From NCBI GenBank assembly GCA_038330085.1, contig JBBQNP010000071.1, positions 1 to 22,351 of the forward strand: a stretch of DNA of 22,351 bases. The letters run 5' to 3'. Position 1 is the stretch's first letter, and every line of letters begins with the position of its first letter. The notes below the pieces were generated by a model. That model worked only from the letters and a program-made list of their open reading frames with translations. It had not been told where the DNA came from and did not search any database. This document shows positions 15,426-22,351 of the stretch, one piece after another. This DNA comes from JAEUIA01 sp038330085. GTDB taxonomy: Bacteria > Planctomycetota > UBA1135 > GCA-002686595. A program made the position numbers and the translations under genes.

Positions 15426-17269
15426 CACTTCACCTCCGGCACGACGCTCATCGTGCCCGCCTGATCGGTGTCGAGTGCGATCTTCATCGCGGACGGCGGT
15501 GCGCCTTGCACCATCCAGTGGAGTTCCTTGCGACCGCCGCTTCCGGCGAGCTCGCGCACGAGCGTCTGCTTGTTACCCATCAGGATCTGCGCGTCCTTCG
15601 GCAGCTCGAACGTCACGCGCGCTGGACGGATCTCGCGCGAGCGCCTGCCGAGTGCACTCGGGAAGGGGAAGTAGCCGTCGTTCATCAGCACCGCGTCGAC
15701 TTTCCACAACCCGCTGCCGAGGTCGGTCGCGTGCACGTCGACGAGCTTCAAGCGCGCGAGGTCGTTGCACATCTCGATGACGAACTCGACGTCCTTGCGC
15801 GCGATCTCAGCGCGTTCTGCTTCGGGCGGCTCGACGAGCGCGTAGGGAGCGAACCCACCGATCTCGACGTTGCCGAGCTCGGGGTGCTTGAACGCGTGCC
15901 ACGCCACGAAGCGCGCGGCCTCGTTGTGCGCGTCGATCCACTTCAGGCGCTTGGCGTCGTCGGAGGGACCCCCGTCCTCCGACTTGCCCTTGTGGTCCGA
16001 CTTCGCGTCGGCGCCATGACCCGACTTCGCGTTGGGCTTGCCGTCAGCGGATGCATCGGGCTTTTCCACGGGCTTCGCAGCGTCACCTGACGACTTCGGC
16101 TCCGTGCTGGATTCGCTTTTCGCATCCGCAGGTTCCGTTGATTGGGCCTTGGATTGGGCGCTGTTCTCGACGTCCTTCTTCGCGTCCGGCTCGTCGAGCG
16201 GAACCGACCAGGGTGCGATGTCGATCGCCCACAACCCGCGCTGCGCCTGCACCCAGGCCTGGAACGTGCCGCCGTCGTGCCCGTCGCCCTTCGCGCCCTG
16301 GCCGAGCTCCTTGAAACGTCGTCCAATCTCTGCGTACACACCGACGTCGTCCTCGGGAACCCCCGCGGAAGGCAGCGTGCTCTGGCGACCAGGCTTGTTC
16401 TCCGTGCGTGGCTTCTCGACGACGTTGTCGAGCGTGCCGTACGTGATGACCAGCGCGATCTCCTGGTGCAGCACGACGAAATCGCACAACGCCTTCGACT
16501 CGGGCTCGTCGGTCGCGAAGCGCCCCGAGTCGTGGCCGTGCTCTTCCCAACCCGCGGGGAAGTTGCGGTTCACGACCGCGTCGAGTTCCTGGTCCTCCGC
16601 TGCGACGTTGTCGCCGTCGGAATCGCGGCCTTCGCGCATCAGCTTCCACTGACCACGCTGTCCCTTCGAATGATCGGCCTTGATGAGCGCGCGCTCGTCC
16701 GCCGGATCCGTGGTCCACTCGCCGTCGGCAGCGGGCACGCGCATCCAAGTCACGAGCCCGTCGCCGTCGACGTCGCTCGGAGGATCTTCGCCTTGACGTC
16801 CGTCGCGATCGTCGTCGACGCCCGTGCCGCTCGCGCGTTCCTCGTACAGCGGTTTGGCGAATCGCGCTTCGGCCGCGTCCGGATCCGCGCGCGGGATGAT
16901 GTAGATGGTCGTCGTGTCGAGCAGCGCCTTCACCTTCGGATCCGTGTCGTAGCGCTCGGCCAGGACGCGCGCGTGATCGAGCGCGAGCGAACTCGTCCAG
17001 GCCAGCGGTCCGTCGACGTTCGCGACGATCAACACGGCCGGCCGTCCGGGATCGGGGGTGTTGGCGGGGAAGCGCAGGGCTTCGATGTGTCGTTTCGCGC
17101 GCGACTCTCCCACCGCGATGACCGCGACGAGCTTGGGATGCTCGGTCGCGATGCGCGTCATCGCGAGACCGAGATCGTGCTGGTCGAGCAGGGGCATCGG
17201 CGGCGTCTGCGGGGCGCTCTGAACGGTGAGCAGCGGGAGCAGCGCGAGGTGTGCGAAAATCAGCGTCAT
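15425..17269 (-). CDS. M14-like exported protein lacking zinc and catalytic residues (predicted pseudopeptidase)
   Basis: A 614-residue exported protein with a signal-like N-terminus. It is paralogous to the downstream M14 enzyme: the calcium-type loops VDDDRDGRQGEDP (151-163), DVDGDG (166-171) and DSDGDN (216-221), and NRNFPAGW (234-241), align with the active copy. The zinc pair HGNE is replaced by DGPL (86-89), NPDGR by DPDAA (129-133), and the SFHNAGG segment by a region with no His (ITYGTLDN, 275-282). The catalytic-Glu region reads AIDIAPWSVPLDEPD (348-362), with no clear equivalent. An 80-residue Lys/Asp/Ser/Glu-rich linker (361-440) precedes the C-terminal domain. The ATG has GGAG 6 nt upstream. 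It probably acts as a non-catalytic partner, chaperone or binding protein for its overlapping neighbour. Confidence 0.85.
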   Translation of the reverse strand: MTLIFAHLALLPLLTVQSAPQTPPMPLLDQHDLGLAMTRIATEHPKLVAVIAVGESRAKRHIEALRFPANTPDPGRPAVLIVANVDGPLAWTSSLALDHARVLAERYDTDPKVKALLDTTTIYIIPRADPDAAEARFAKPLYEERASGTGVDDDRDGRQGEDPPSDVDGDGLVTWMRVPAADGEWTTDPADERALIKADHSKGQRGQWKLMREGRDSDGDNVAAEDQELDAVVNRNFPAGWEEHGHDSGRFATDEPESKALCDFVVLHQEIALVITYGTLDNVVEKPRTENKPGRQSTLPSAGVPEDDVGVYAEIGRRFKELGQGAKGDGHDGGTFQAWVQAQRGLWAIDIAPWSVPLDEPDAKKDVENSAQSKAQSTEPADAKSESSTEPKSSGDAAKPVEKPDASADGKPNAKSGHGADAKSDHKGKSEDGGPSDDAKRLKWIDAHNEAARFVAWHAFKHPELGNVEIGGFAPYALVEPPEAERAEIARKDVEFVIEMCNDLARLKLVDVHATDLGSGLWKVDAVLMNDGYFPFPSALGRRSREIRPARVTFELPKDAQILMGNKQTLVRELAGSGGRKELHWMVQGAPPSAMKIALDTDQAGTMSVVPEVK

Positions 17270-17409
17270 GAACGTCTCCGCGGAAGGGCTGTGCGCGGCA
17301 GAGCGTAACGGTTCCGCGCGCGTTTCAAAGTCGCTCTGTGTTCAACCGACGTGCTTCGTCACGCTCTTTCGTGCTCGTTCGCGCGCGGCCGTCGCCGTCA
17401 GGCTTCCAT
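17270..17409. promoter_or_regulatory. Gap upstream of the M14 operon
   Basis: These 140 nt separate the end of the patatin gene from the start of the M14-like gene on the same strand. The gap probably carries the promoter of the M14/M14/GNAT unit and the end of the upstream transcript. I see no clear -35/-10 pair, operator or T-tailed hairpin. Confidence 0.3.
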
Positions 17410-18552
17410 TCAGGCGCCGTTCCCAGCACCATCCAGGAACCGCCCGATGTCCTCGATGCGCACCCCCGCATCCTGCTCGCCGATTTCGATCAGGCGCGCG
17501 AGGTAGTCGCTCTGGAACATCACCAAGCTCAAGAGGTCGTTCGACTTCGTCTGGCGCGTGCCCAACCCGCGCGTGAGGAAGCGGAAGGAACGCGGCAAGC
17601 GCGCTTCGTAGTCGTTGGCGAGCTTGCCCAGGTCGCGCGACGGTCTCAATATGAACAAGTCGACCTTGCGCAGGGTCCCACGCTCCTTTGGCGGCATGCA
17701 GTCGATCATCTTGTTGACGCGCGTCAACGTCAGCGCGTCGGCGTCGAACAGGTCGAGGAAGATCGCGTTGAACATGGCGCCGATGATCTGCGCCGGCGGG
17801 GGATAGGCGTCGATCGCGGAGGTGTCGGCTTCCGCGCGCGAGCGCGCATAGCGCGTCGATATCGCCAAGATCCGCGTCGCACCCAGGTGGATCGCCGGCG
17901 ACAGCGGCGCCGTCAGTCGGATGCCGCCGTCACCGTACCAGTGCGCCCCGATGCGCACGGCGGGAAAGAAGATCGGCAGCGACGAAGACGCCATCACGTG
18001 GTCGATCGTGAGCACCGAGTGCGCGCTCTTGCGGTGCGCGCGCTCCCACAGGTCGATCTCTCGTCCGTCGACCCACGTGATCGACTGGCCCGTCGAGTAG
18101 CTCGACGTCGTGAGTGCGAGCGCGCGCAGCTGTCCCGACTCGATGTTCTCGGCGACCCCGCGCAGACGACCGTCGGGCCCGCCCATTCGCTCCTCCAGCA
18201 GCTTGCGCAGCGGCGACGTGTCGACCAGCGCATTCGTGTGCGGTGCAGTCAGGAATCCGCCCGATACGAGCTTGGCGCCGGTGCGCACCACGTTGCGCGC
18301 GAGCGCGAACGATCCGACCTGAAACACCTTCTCCGGTTCGAGCGTGCACCACAGGTCGGTCAATTCCTCGAGCCTTTGCGCGAGCGTCCCATGACGCGAC
18401 GCAAGAAACCCCGCGTTGATGGCGCCCGCTGATACGCCGGTGAGGATCTGCGGCACGACGCTTGGGAAGTGCTTGGCGAGGGTGCGCAAGCAACCGACCT
18501 GGTATGCAGCGCGCGCGCCGCCGCCGCTCATCACCAGTGCCAGCTCTTCCAT
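17410..18552 (-). CDS. Patatin-like phospholipase
   Basis: A 380-residue serine hydrolase of the patatin/RssA type that releases fatty acids from phospholipids. The oxyanion motif SGGGARAAYQVG (9-20) is near the start, the nucleophile elbow is GVSAG (Ser41), and the catalytic Asp is in YGDGGIRL (Asp208), giving the Ser-Asp dyad. There is no signal peptide, so it is probably cytoplasmic or membrane-peripheral. The C-terminal 150 residues (about 230-380) extend beyond the core and are mostly helical. The ATG at 18552 starts immediately before the first strand; the open frame upstream lies inside the end of glpD. The gene follows glpD by 31 nt. Confidence 0.92.
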   Translation of the reverse strand: MEELALVMSGGGARAAYQVGCLRTLAKHFPSVVPQILTGVSAGAINAGFLASRHGTLAQRLEELTDLWCTLEPEKVFQVGSFALARNVVRTGAKLVSGGFLTAPHTNALVDTSPLRKLLEERMGGPDGRLRGVAENIESGQLRALALTTSSYSTGQSITWVDGREIDLWERAHRKSAHSVLTIDHVMASSSLPIFFPAVRIGAHWYGDGGIRLTAPLSPAIHLGATRILAISTRYARSRAEADTSAIDAYPPPAQIIGAMFNAIFLDLFDADALTLTRVNKMIDCMPPKERGTLRKVDLFILRPSRDLGKLANDYEARLPRSFRFLTRGLGTRQTKSNDLLSLVMFQSDYLARLIEIGEQDAGVRIEDIGRFLDGAGNGA

Positions 18553-18583
18553 CGCGCTGAGCTTACTGTGTCCTGCGCACCGT

Positions 18584-20146
18584 TCAGGAAAGCAAGTAGC
18601 CCGACGCCAGCTTCTGGAAGGCGCTGACCTGCTCTGCTTGCCACGCACGCGGCCGACCGAGCTCGCGCGCCAGGATCTCGGCTGCGCGCGGAGCCATCTC
18701 GATCGCCGCACGCGCATCGAGGAACAACGCTCGCGCGCGCCGTGCGAGCGCGTCCTCGACCGTGCGCGCCATTTCGAAGCGCGCATGCCAGGCGATCTCG
18801 GCGCCGATCGTCGGCAACCGCGGATGCAATCGAGCAGCGAGCGCAGGTTCGGCGCGCGCGATCTCGGCGACGTGCTGTGCGTCGCTGCCGTACGCCGACA
18901 GCGCACCCAACGTCTCCGGCCGATCGTGCCAGCCATGAATCGGAAGCTCGCGCGTCCGGCACTCGACCTCGGGCAACTGAGCCAGCGTCGCCGCCTGATC
19001 GACGCACGCTCGCGCCATGTTGCGGTAGGTCGTCCACTTGCCCCCGGTGATCGAGAGCAGCCCGTTCTTGTCGATGTGGATCGAGTGATCCCGCGACAAC
19101 AGGCTCGTCGCGCGACCCTCCCCGTGCTTCAAAAGCGGCCGAATCCCCGCGAAAACCGACAAAACGTCCTCCCGCGTCGGAGCGCGCGACAGGTACTGCG
19201 CCGCGGTCGACAAGATGAAGTCGATCTCCTGCTCCATTGCGCGCGGCTCGAGCGTCGCCGTTTCCACCGGCGTGTCCGTCGTCCCGACGAGCGTGTGCTC
19301 GCGCCACGGGATCGCGAACAAGACGCGTCCGTCGCTCGTGTGCGGCACGAGGATCGCCGTGTCGACCGGCAGGAAGGAGCGTTCGAACACCAGGTGCACG
19401 CCCTGGCTCGGTGCCATCATCGTGCGCGCGTTCGGATCGGCGAGCTTGCGCACTCCATCCGAGAACGCACCCGTCGCATTGATCACGACGCGCGCGCGCG
19501 CATGCGTCTCGCGGCCTGACTCGGCGTCCTTGAACGTGACGCCGTCGACGAGACCGTCCGCGTCCTCGAGCAACCCGGTGACCGGCGCGTAGTTGAGCAA
19601 CGCCGCACCCTGCTCGTGCGCCGTCGCGACCATGTGCACGAGCAAGCGCGCGTCGTCGAACTGTCCGTCGTAGTAGATGACGCCACCGCGCAGACCTTCG
19701 CGCTTGATCGTCGGCAGCCGCGCGAGCGTCTCGTCGCGCGTCAGGATCTCGGATCTTCCGAACCCGTACCGCCCTGCCAGCAGGTTGTACATCTTCAAAC
19801 CGAGCCCGTAGAACGGCGCTTCCCACCACTCGTAGCTCGGCACGACGAAGCCGAGATCCCTGACGAGGTGCGGCGCATTGCGTCGCAGGATCCCGCGCTC
19901 CTTCAGCGCCTCCATCACGAGAGTGATGTTGCCCTGCTCCAGATAGCGCACGCCGCCGTGCACGAGCTTGGTCGAGCGGCTCGACGTGCCCTTGCCGAAG
20001 TCGTGCTGTTCGAGCAGCAGCACCTCGTATCCGCGCGACGCCGCGTCGATCGCGACGCCGACCCCGGTCGCGCCACCGCCGATCACGACCATGTCCCACG
20101 CCGCGGCGTGATCCTCGGCGCGGGAGAGGATCTCGTCGCGGTTCAC
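18584..20146 (-). CDS. glpD: Aerobic glycerol-3-phosphate dehydrogenase (FAD-dependent)
   Basis: A 520-residue membrane-associated flavoprotein that oxidises sn-glycerol 3-phosphate to dihydroxyacetone phosphate and passes electrons to quinone. The FAD-binding motif VVIGGGATGVGVAIDAASRG is at about 20-39, ending in LLLEQHDFGKGTSSRSTKL (43-61). The family signature HGGVRYLEQ follows at 63-71. The C-terminal region has GGKWTTYRNMA and the DAO_C domain to the end. Length agrees with GlpD (about 500-550). The GTG start lies 10 nt after the lipoprotein gene stop; no strong Shine-Dalgarno is seen. Clustering with a phospholipase suggests use of glycerophosphate from lipid breakdown. Confidence 0.95.
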   Translation of the reverse strand: MNRDEILSRAEDHAAAWDMVVIGGGATGVGVAIDAASRGYEVLLLEQHDFGKGTSSRSTKLVHGGVRYLEQGNITLVMEALKERGILRRNAPHLVRDLGFVVPSYEWWEAPFYGLGLKMYNLLAGRYGFGRSEILTRDETLARLPTIKREGLRGGVIYYDGQFDDARLLVHMVATAHEQGAALLNYAPVTGLLEDADGLVDGVTFKDAESGRETHARARVVINATGAFSDGVRKLADPNARTMMAPSQGVHLVFERSFLPVDTAILVPHTSDGRVLFAIPWREHTLVGTTDTPVETATLEPRAMEQEIDFILSTAAQYLSRAPTREDVLSVFAGIRPLLKHGEGRATSLLSRDHSIHIDKNGLLSITGGKWTTYRNMARACVDQAATLAQLPEVECRTRELPIHGWHDRPETLGALSAYGSDAQHVAEIARAEPALAARLHPRLPTIGAEIAWHARFEMARTVEDALARRARALFLDARAAIEMAPRAAEILARELGRPRAWQAEQVSAFQKLASGYLLS

Positions 20147-20156
20147 GAGCGCTCGA

Positions 20157-20525
20157 TCAGAGCTTGGCTTTGATCTTGTTGAGCAAATCGCGGCTCAGCG
20201 TGCGATCGCCGATGCCGACTCGCACCTTGATCTCGCTCAAGCGATCACCTGTGGTCGTCGAATCGAACTCGATGATCGTCTCGGTCGACGTCGTGACCTG
20301 CAGGTGTCCGGCGGCCTTCGTCACGTTGTAGACGACCTCCGTGTACTTCATGTCTTGCGAGACCTCGCGTGCGGCGGCGATGGCCTGGTCCGCCGTCGCA
20401 CTGACGGTCGTGGTGTACGTGCCGTTGATGACGTTCTCCACGACGCCATTCGAGGTCGTGTAGCAGCCGTTCAGCGCGGCGGTCGATAGGGCAAGAAAGA
20501 GGGGGATGGCGAGGTACTTGTGCAT
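20157..20525 (-). CDS. Small DUF3568-like lipoprotein
   Basis: A 122-residue exported lipoprotein with a short hydrophobic leader and a lipobox ending at Cys21 (LNGC). The mature part alternates strands and one helix (ATADQAIAAAREV) and ends in charged GIGDRTLSRDLLNKIKAKL. The arrangement (N-strand, helix, three strands, C-helix) resembles DUF3568 lipoproteins; this is a tentative family match. An AAGGA Shine-Dalgarno lies 8-9 nt before the ATG. It is the first gene of a closely spaced minus-strand group with glpD and the patatin gene. Confidence 0.7.
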   Translation of the reverse strand: MHKYLAIPLFLALSTAALNGCYTTSNGVVENVINGTYTTTVSATADQAIAAAREVSQDMKYTEVVYNVTKAAGHLQVTTSTETIIEFDSTTTGDRLSEIKVRVGIGDRTLSRDLLNKIKAKL

Positions 20526-20673
20526 GTTCGTGGTCCTTCGGCGTGGCAGGGGATCTGCGGCCGAGAATAGACCTCGCCGAACGTGGCGATCAACACTGCG
20601 CTTTCGAAACGAAGCCGATTGCGGGTGAATTTCGCGGCGCTTTCCCCCCTCGACTCGAGGCGACGGAAGCAGC

Positions 20674-21378
20674 TCAGCGCTTCGTCAGCACCGCCGCCAC
20701 CCGCGCCTTCATCTCGGGCGACGACCAGATCGGGACCTCCTGCTCGCGGAATCGGCGCTCGGAGGCGGGCGAAATCGTGGTCACGCCCCCGCGCAGGATC
20801 GCCTTCGTGAGCGCGTAGGTCGACCGCGGATAGCCAGCGAGCACCTCCAGGCGTTGCTTCGCGGCCGTTTCGGCGTCGTCGACCACCTCGTCGATCAGCC
20901 CCACGCCAAGCGCGCCGTCGACGTCGAAAAGCCCGGCGCCGAGCAGCACCCTCTCCCGCACGTGGGGCGAAATCCGGTACGTCATGATCGCGAGGATCGC
21001 CGGCGGAAAGCAGGCGCCGATCGCGACCTCGTTGGTGCCGATCCGCGTCTTCGTGTGGCGCTGCGCGATGCGCCAGTCGCAGCACGCGGCCAGCACGGCG
21101 CCGCCGGCGATCGCGTGACCGTTGATGCACGCGACGACCGGTGCGGGATGGTTGAACAACCGCGCCGCGAGCAGGTCGAGCCGGCGGAGGAATTTCTCCA
21201 TGCCGAGCGCGTCGAGGCCCGCGACCTCGCGCAGGTCGAGCCCCGCCGAAAATGCGTCGGCCGTCCCGGTCAAGAGGATCGGATCGGTGGCGGCACGGGA
21301 AGTTTCTTCCTCGAGCCAGCCCATCAGGTCGCTCCCCAGCGCGTTCTTCGCCGGGTGTTGCATGCGGATCACGTGCAT
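20674..21378 (-). CDS. Crotonase-superfamily enzyme (enoyl-CoA hydratase/isomerase family)
   Basis: A 234-residue crotonase-fold protein acting on acyl-CoA esters. Seen are the oxyanion-hole loop in AFSAGLDLREVAG and the second Gly segment INGHAIAGGAVLAACCDWRIA. At the first Glu position of enoyl-CoA hydratase (rat Glu144) there is Val, while the second is kept in NEVAIG. One catalytic acid suggests an enoyl-CoA isomerase-like or other crotonase activity rather than a standard hydratase. The ATG at 21378 has GGAG 6-7 nt upstream (ggagaaaacaATG). Longer in-frame starts (21456, 21549) use poorly biased codons; 21549 would also overlap the divergent gene. It lies 148 nt upstream of the lipoprotein/glpD/patatin group on the same strand. 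Confidence 0.85.
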   Translation of the reverse strand: MHVIRMQHPAKNALGSDLMGWLEEETSRAATDPILLTGTADAFSAGLDLREVAGLDALGMEKFLRRLDLLAARLFNHPAPVVACINGHAIAGGAVLAACCDWRIAQRHTKTRIGTNEVAIGACFPPAILAIMTYRISPHVRERVLLGAGLFDVDGALGVGLIDEVVDDAETAAKQRLEVLAGYPRSTYALTKAILRGGVTTISPASERRFREQEVPIWSSPEMKARVAAVLTKR

Positions 21379-21469
21379 TGTTTTCTCCTCTCCATGTCGA
21401 ACGCGTCTCGTACGCGCCGGCGCCGCCGCTTCGTCGTGGACGAGGGAGTCTGTCATACTGGATTGCTGA
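21379..21469. promoter_or_regulatory. Divergent promoter region
   Basis: Only 91 nt separate the crotonase gene (minus) from the threonine aldolase gene (plus), so both promoters must lie here. CATACT at 21454-21459 could be a -10 element for the aldolase gene, but no convincing -35 element is seen. Confidence 0.4.
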
Positions 21470-22351
21470 ATGGACACGCAACGACACTTCGCGAGCGACA
21501 ACAACGCAACGGTGCACCCGGCGGTGATGGACGCTCTGCGCGCGGCCAACGTCGGGCACGTGCGCGCTTACGGCGACGACCCGTGGACCGAGCGCTTCGA
21601 AGCGCGCGTGCGCGAGCACTTCGGCGACAAGGCGCGCGCGTTCTGCGTGTTCGGCGGCACGGCGGCGAACGTGCTCGGGCTGCAGACGCTGCTCGAGCGC
21701 CACGAAGCGATCTTGTGCGCGCGCGGTGCGCACATCGACGTCGACGAGTGCGGCGCGCCGGAGCGCTACCTCGGCTGCAAGCTGCTCCCCATCGACACGC
21801 CCGACGGCAAGCTCACGCCCGAGCTCGTCGAAGAGCACATCCACGGCGTCGGCGACCAGCACCACGTGCAACCGCGCGTGATCGCGATCACGCAGTCGAC
21901 GGAGGTCGGCACGGTGTACACGCCCGCTGAGATCCGGAAGCTCGCCGACTTCGCGCACGCGCGCTCCATGTTCCTGCACATGGACGGAGCGCGCATCTCG
22001 AACGCAGCGGCGACCCTCGGCGTGAACCTGCGCGCGATCACCACCGATGCGGGCGTCGACGTGCTCAGCTTCGGCGGCACGAAGAACGGCTTGATGGGGG
22101 CCGAAGCGGTCGTGTTCCCGCGCGGCGAACACGCGAGCGAGTTCCGCTTCCAGCGCAAGCAAGGCATGCAGCTCGCTTCGAAGATGCGCTACGTCGCCTG
22201 CCAGCTCGCCGCGTTCCTGGAAAATGACCTGTGGCGCAGATGCGCCGAGCACTCCAACGCGATGGCGCAGCGGCTGGCTCGCGCGGCTCTCGAAGTGCCC
22301 GGTGTGCGCCTCGCGTACCCGGTGCAGGCGAACGGCGTCTTCGCGCAGATC
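21470..22351 (+). CDS. Low-specificity L-threonine aldolase (partial, C-terminus outside window)
   Basis: 294 codons are open from an ATG at 21470 to the right edge. This is a PLP-dependent lyase that splits L-threonine/allo-threonine into glycine and acetaldehyde. Seen are the FASDNNATVHPAVMDAL start, VRAYGDDPWTERFE, CVFGGTAANVLGL (PLP phosphate loop), MDGARISNAA and the Schiff-base lysine in SFGGTKNGLMGAEA (Lys205). These match the threonine aldolase/beta-eliminating lyase family (about 340-350 residues), so roughly 50 residues are missing. It diverges from the crotonase gene. No strong Shine-Dalgarno precedes the ATG. Confidence 0.92.
   Translation, partial: MDTQRHFASDNNATVHPAVMDALRAANVGHVRAYGDDPWTERFEARVREHFGDKARAFCVFGGTAANVLGLQTLLERHEAILCARGAHIDVDECGAPERYLGCKLLPIDTPDGKLTPELVEEHIHGVGDQHHVQPRVIAITQSTEVGTVYTPAEIRKLADFAHARSMFLHMDGARISNAAATLGVNLRAITTDAGVDVLSFGGTKNGLMGAEAVVFPRGEHASEFRFQRKQGMQLASKMRYVACQLAAFLENDLWRRCAEHSNAMAQRLARAALEVPGVRLAYPVQANGVFAQI

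Noticed and set aside
14163..15464. 433-codon plus-strand open frame opposite the M14 gene
   Set aside because: Antisense to a gene with a full set of catalytic residues; Val/His/Arg-rich shadow.
21379..21549. Longer starts for the crotonase gene
   Set aside because: The added codons lack the G/C third-position bias and the 21549 start overlaps the divergent aldolase gene. ATG 21378 has a clear Shine-Dalgarno. The ATG at 21456 would give a more usual length (260 residues), so it is not fully excluded.

Overview
The window is high-GC bacterial chromosome (about two thirds G+C by eye, strong G/C at third codon positions). The likely source is a planctomycete or a close relative. This is an inference from the gene families: a BlaI/M56 pair, a long choice-of-anchor-Q-type beta-helix lipoprotein, a PilV/PilW/PilX-like prepilin cluster, and tandem M14 proteins with Asp-rich calcium-type loops. 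No 16S, tRNA or marker protein confirms it. I saw no RNA genes, CRISPR array, transposase or phage gene.

Region 1 (1-4084, minus strand) is an apparent three-gene operon. It encodes a BlaI-type repressor, a BlaR1-like M56 membrane metallopeptidase, and an exported protein that runs off the left edge. The last has a strict five-residue cysteine repeat, Gly/Ser/Cys repeats, an acidic Met/Asp segment and a long charged helical region. A near-consensus BlaI operator (4069-4084) lies upstream. It also faces a divergent plus-strand pair (4184-6014): a DUF3187-like envelope lipoprotein and TruA.

Region 2 (6051-12843) holds a minus-strand beta-helix lipoprotein diverging from a plus-strand cluster of two class III prepilins, a PilX-like protein and a HEAT-repeat protein. 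The 421-base gap between them carries an imperfect tandem repeat. The pilin genes are tightly spaced or overlapping and probably form one transcript for a type IV pilus or pseudopilus tip.

Region 3 (12917-17269, minus strand) is a probable operon of two paralogous M14 carboxypeptidase-like exported proteins and a GNAT acetyltransferase. One M14 protein keeps the zinc and catalytic residues; its overlapping partner has lost them.

Region 4 (17410-22351) has a minus-strand set: a crotonase-family enzyme, then a small DUF3568-like lipoprotein, aerobic glycerol-3-phosphate dehydrogenase and a patatin-like phospholipase. The last three are closely packed, which suggests phospholipid or glycerophosphate turnover. 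A low-specificity threonine aldolase diverges at the right edge and is cut by it.
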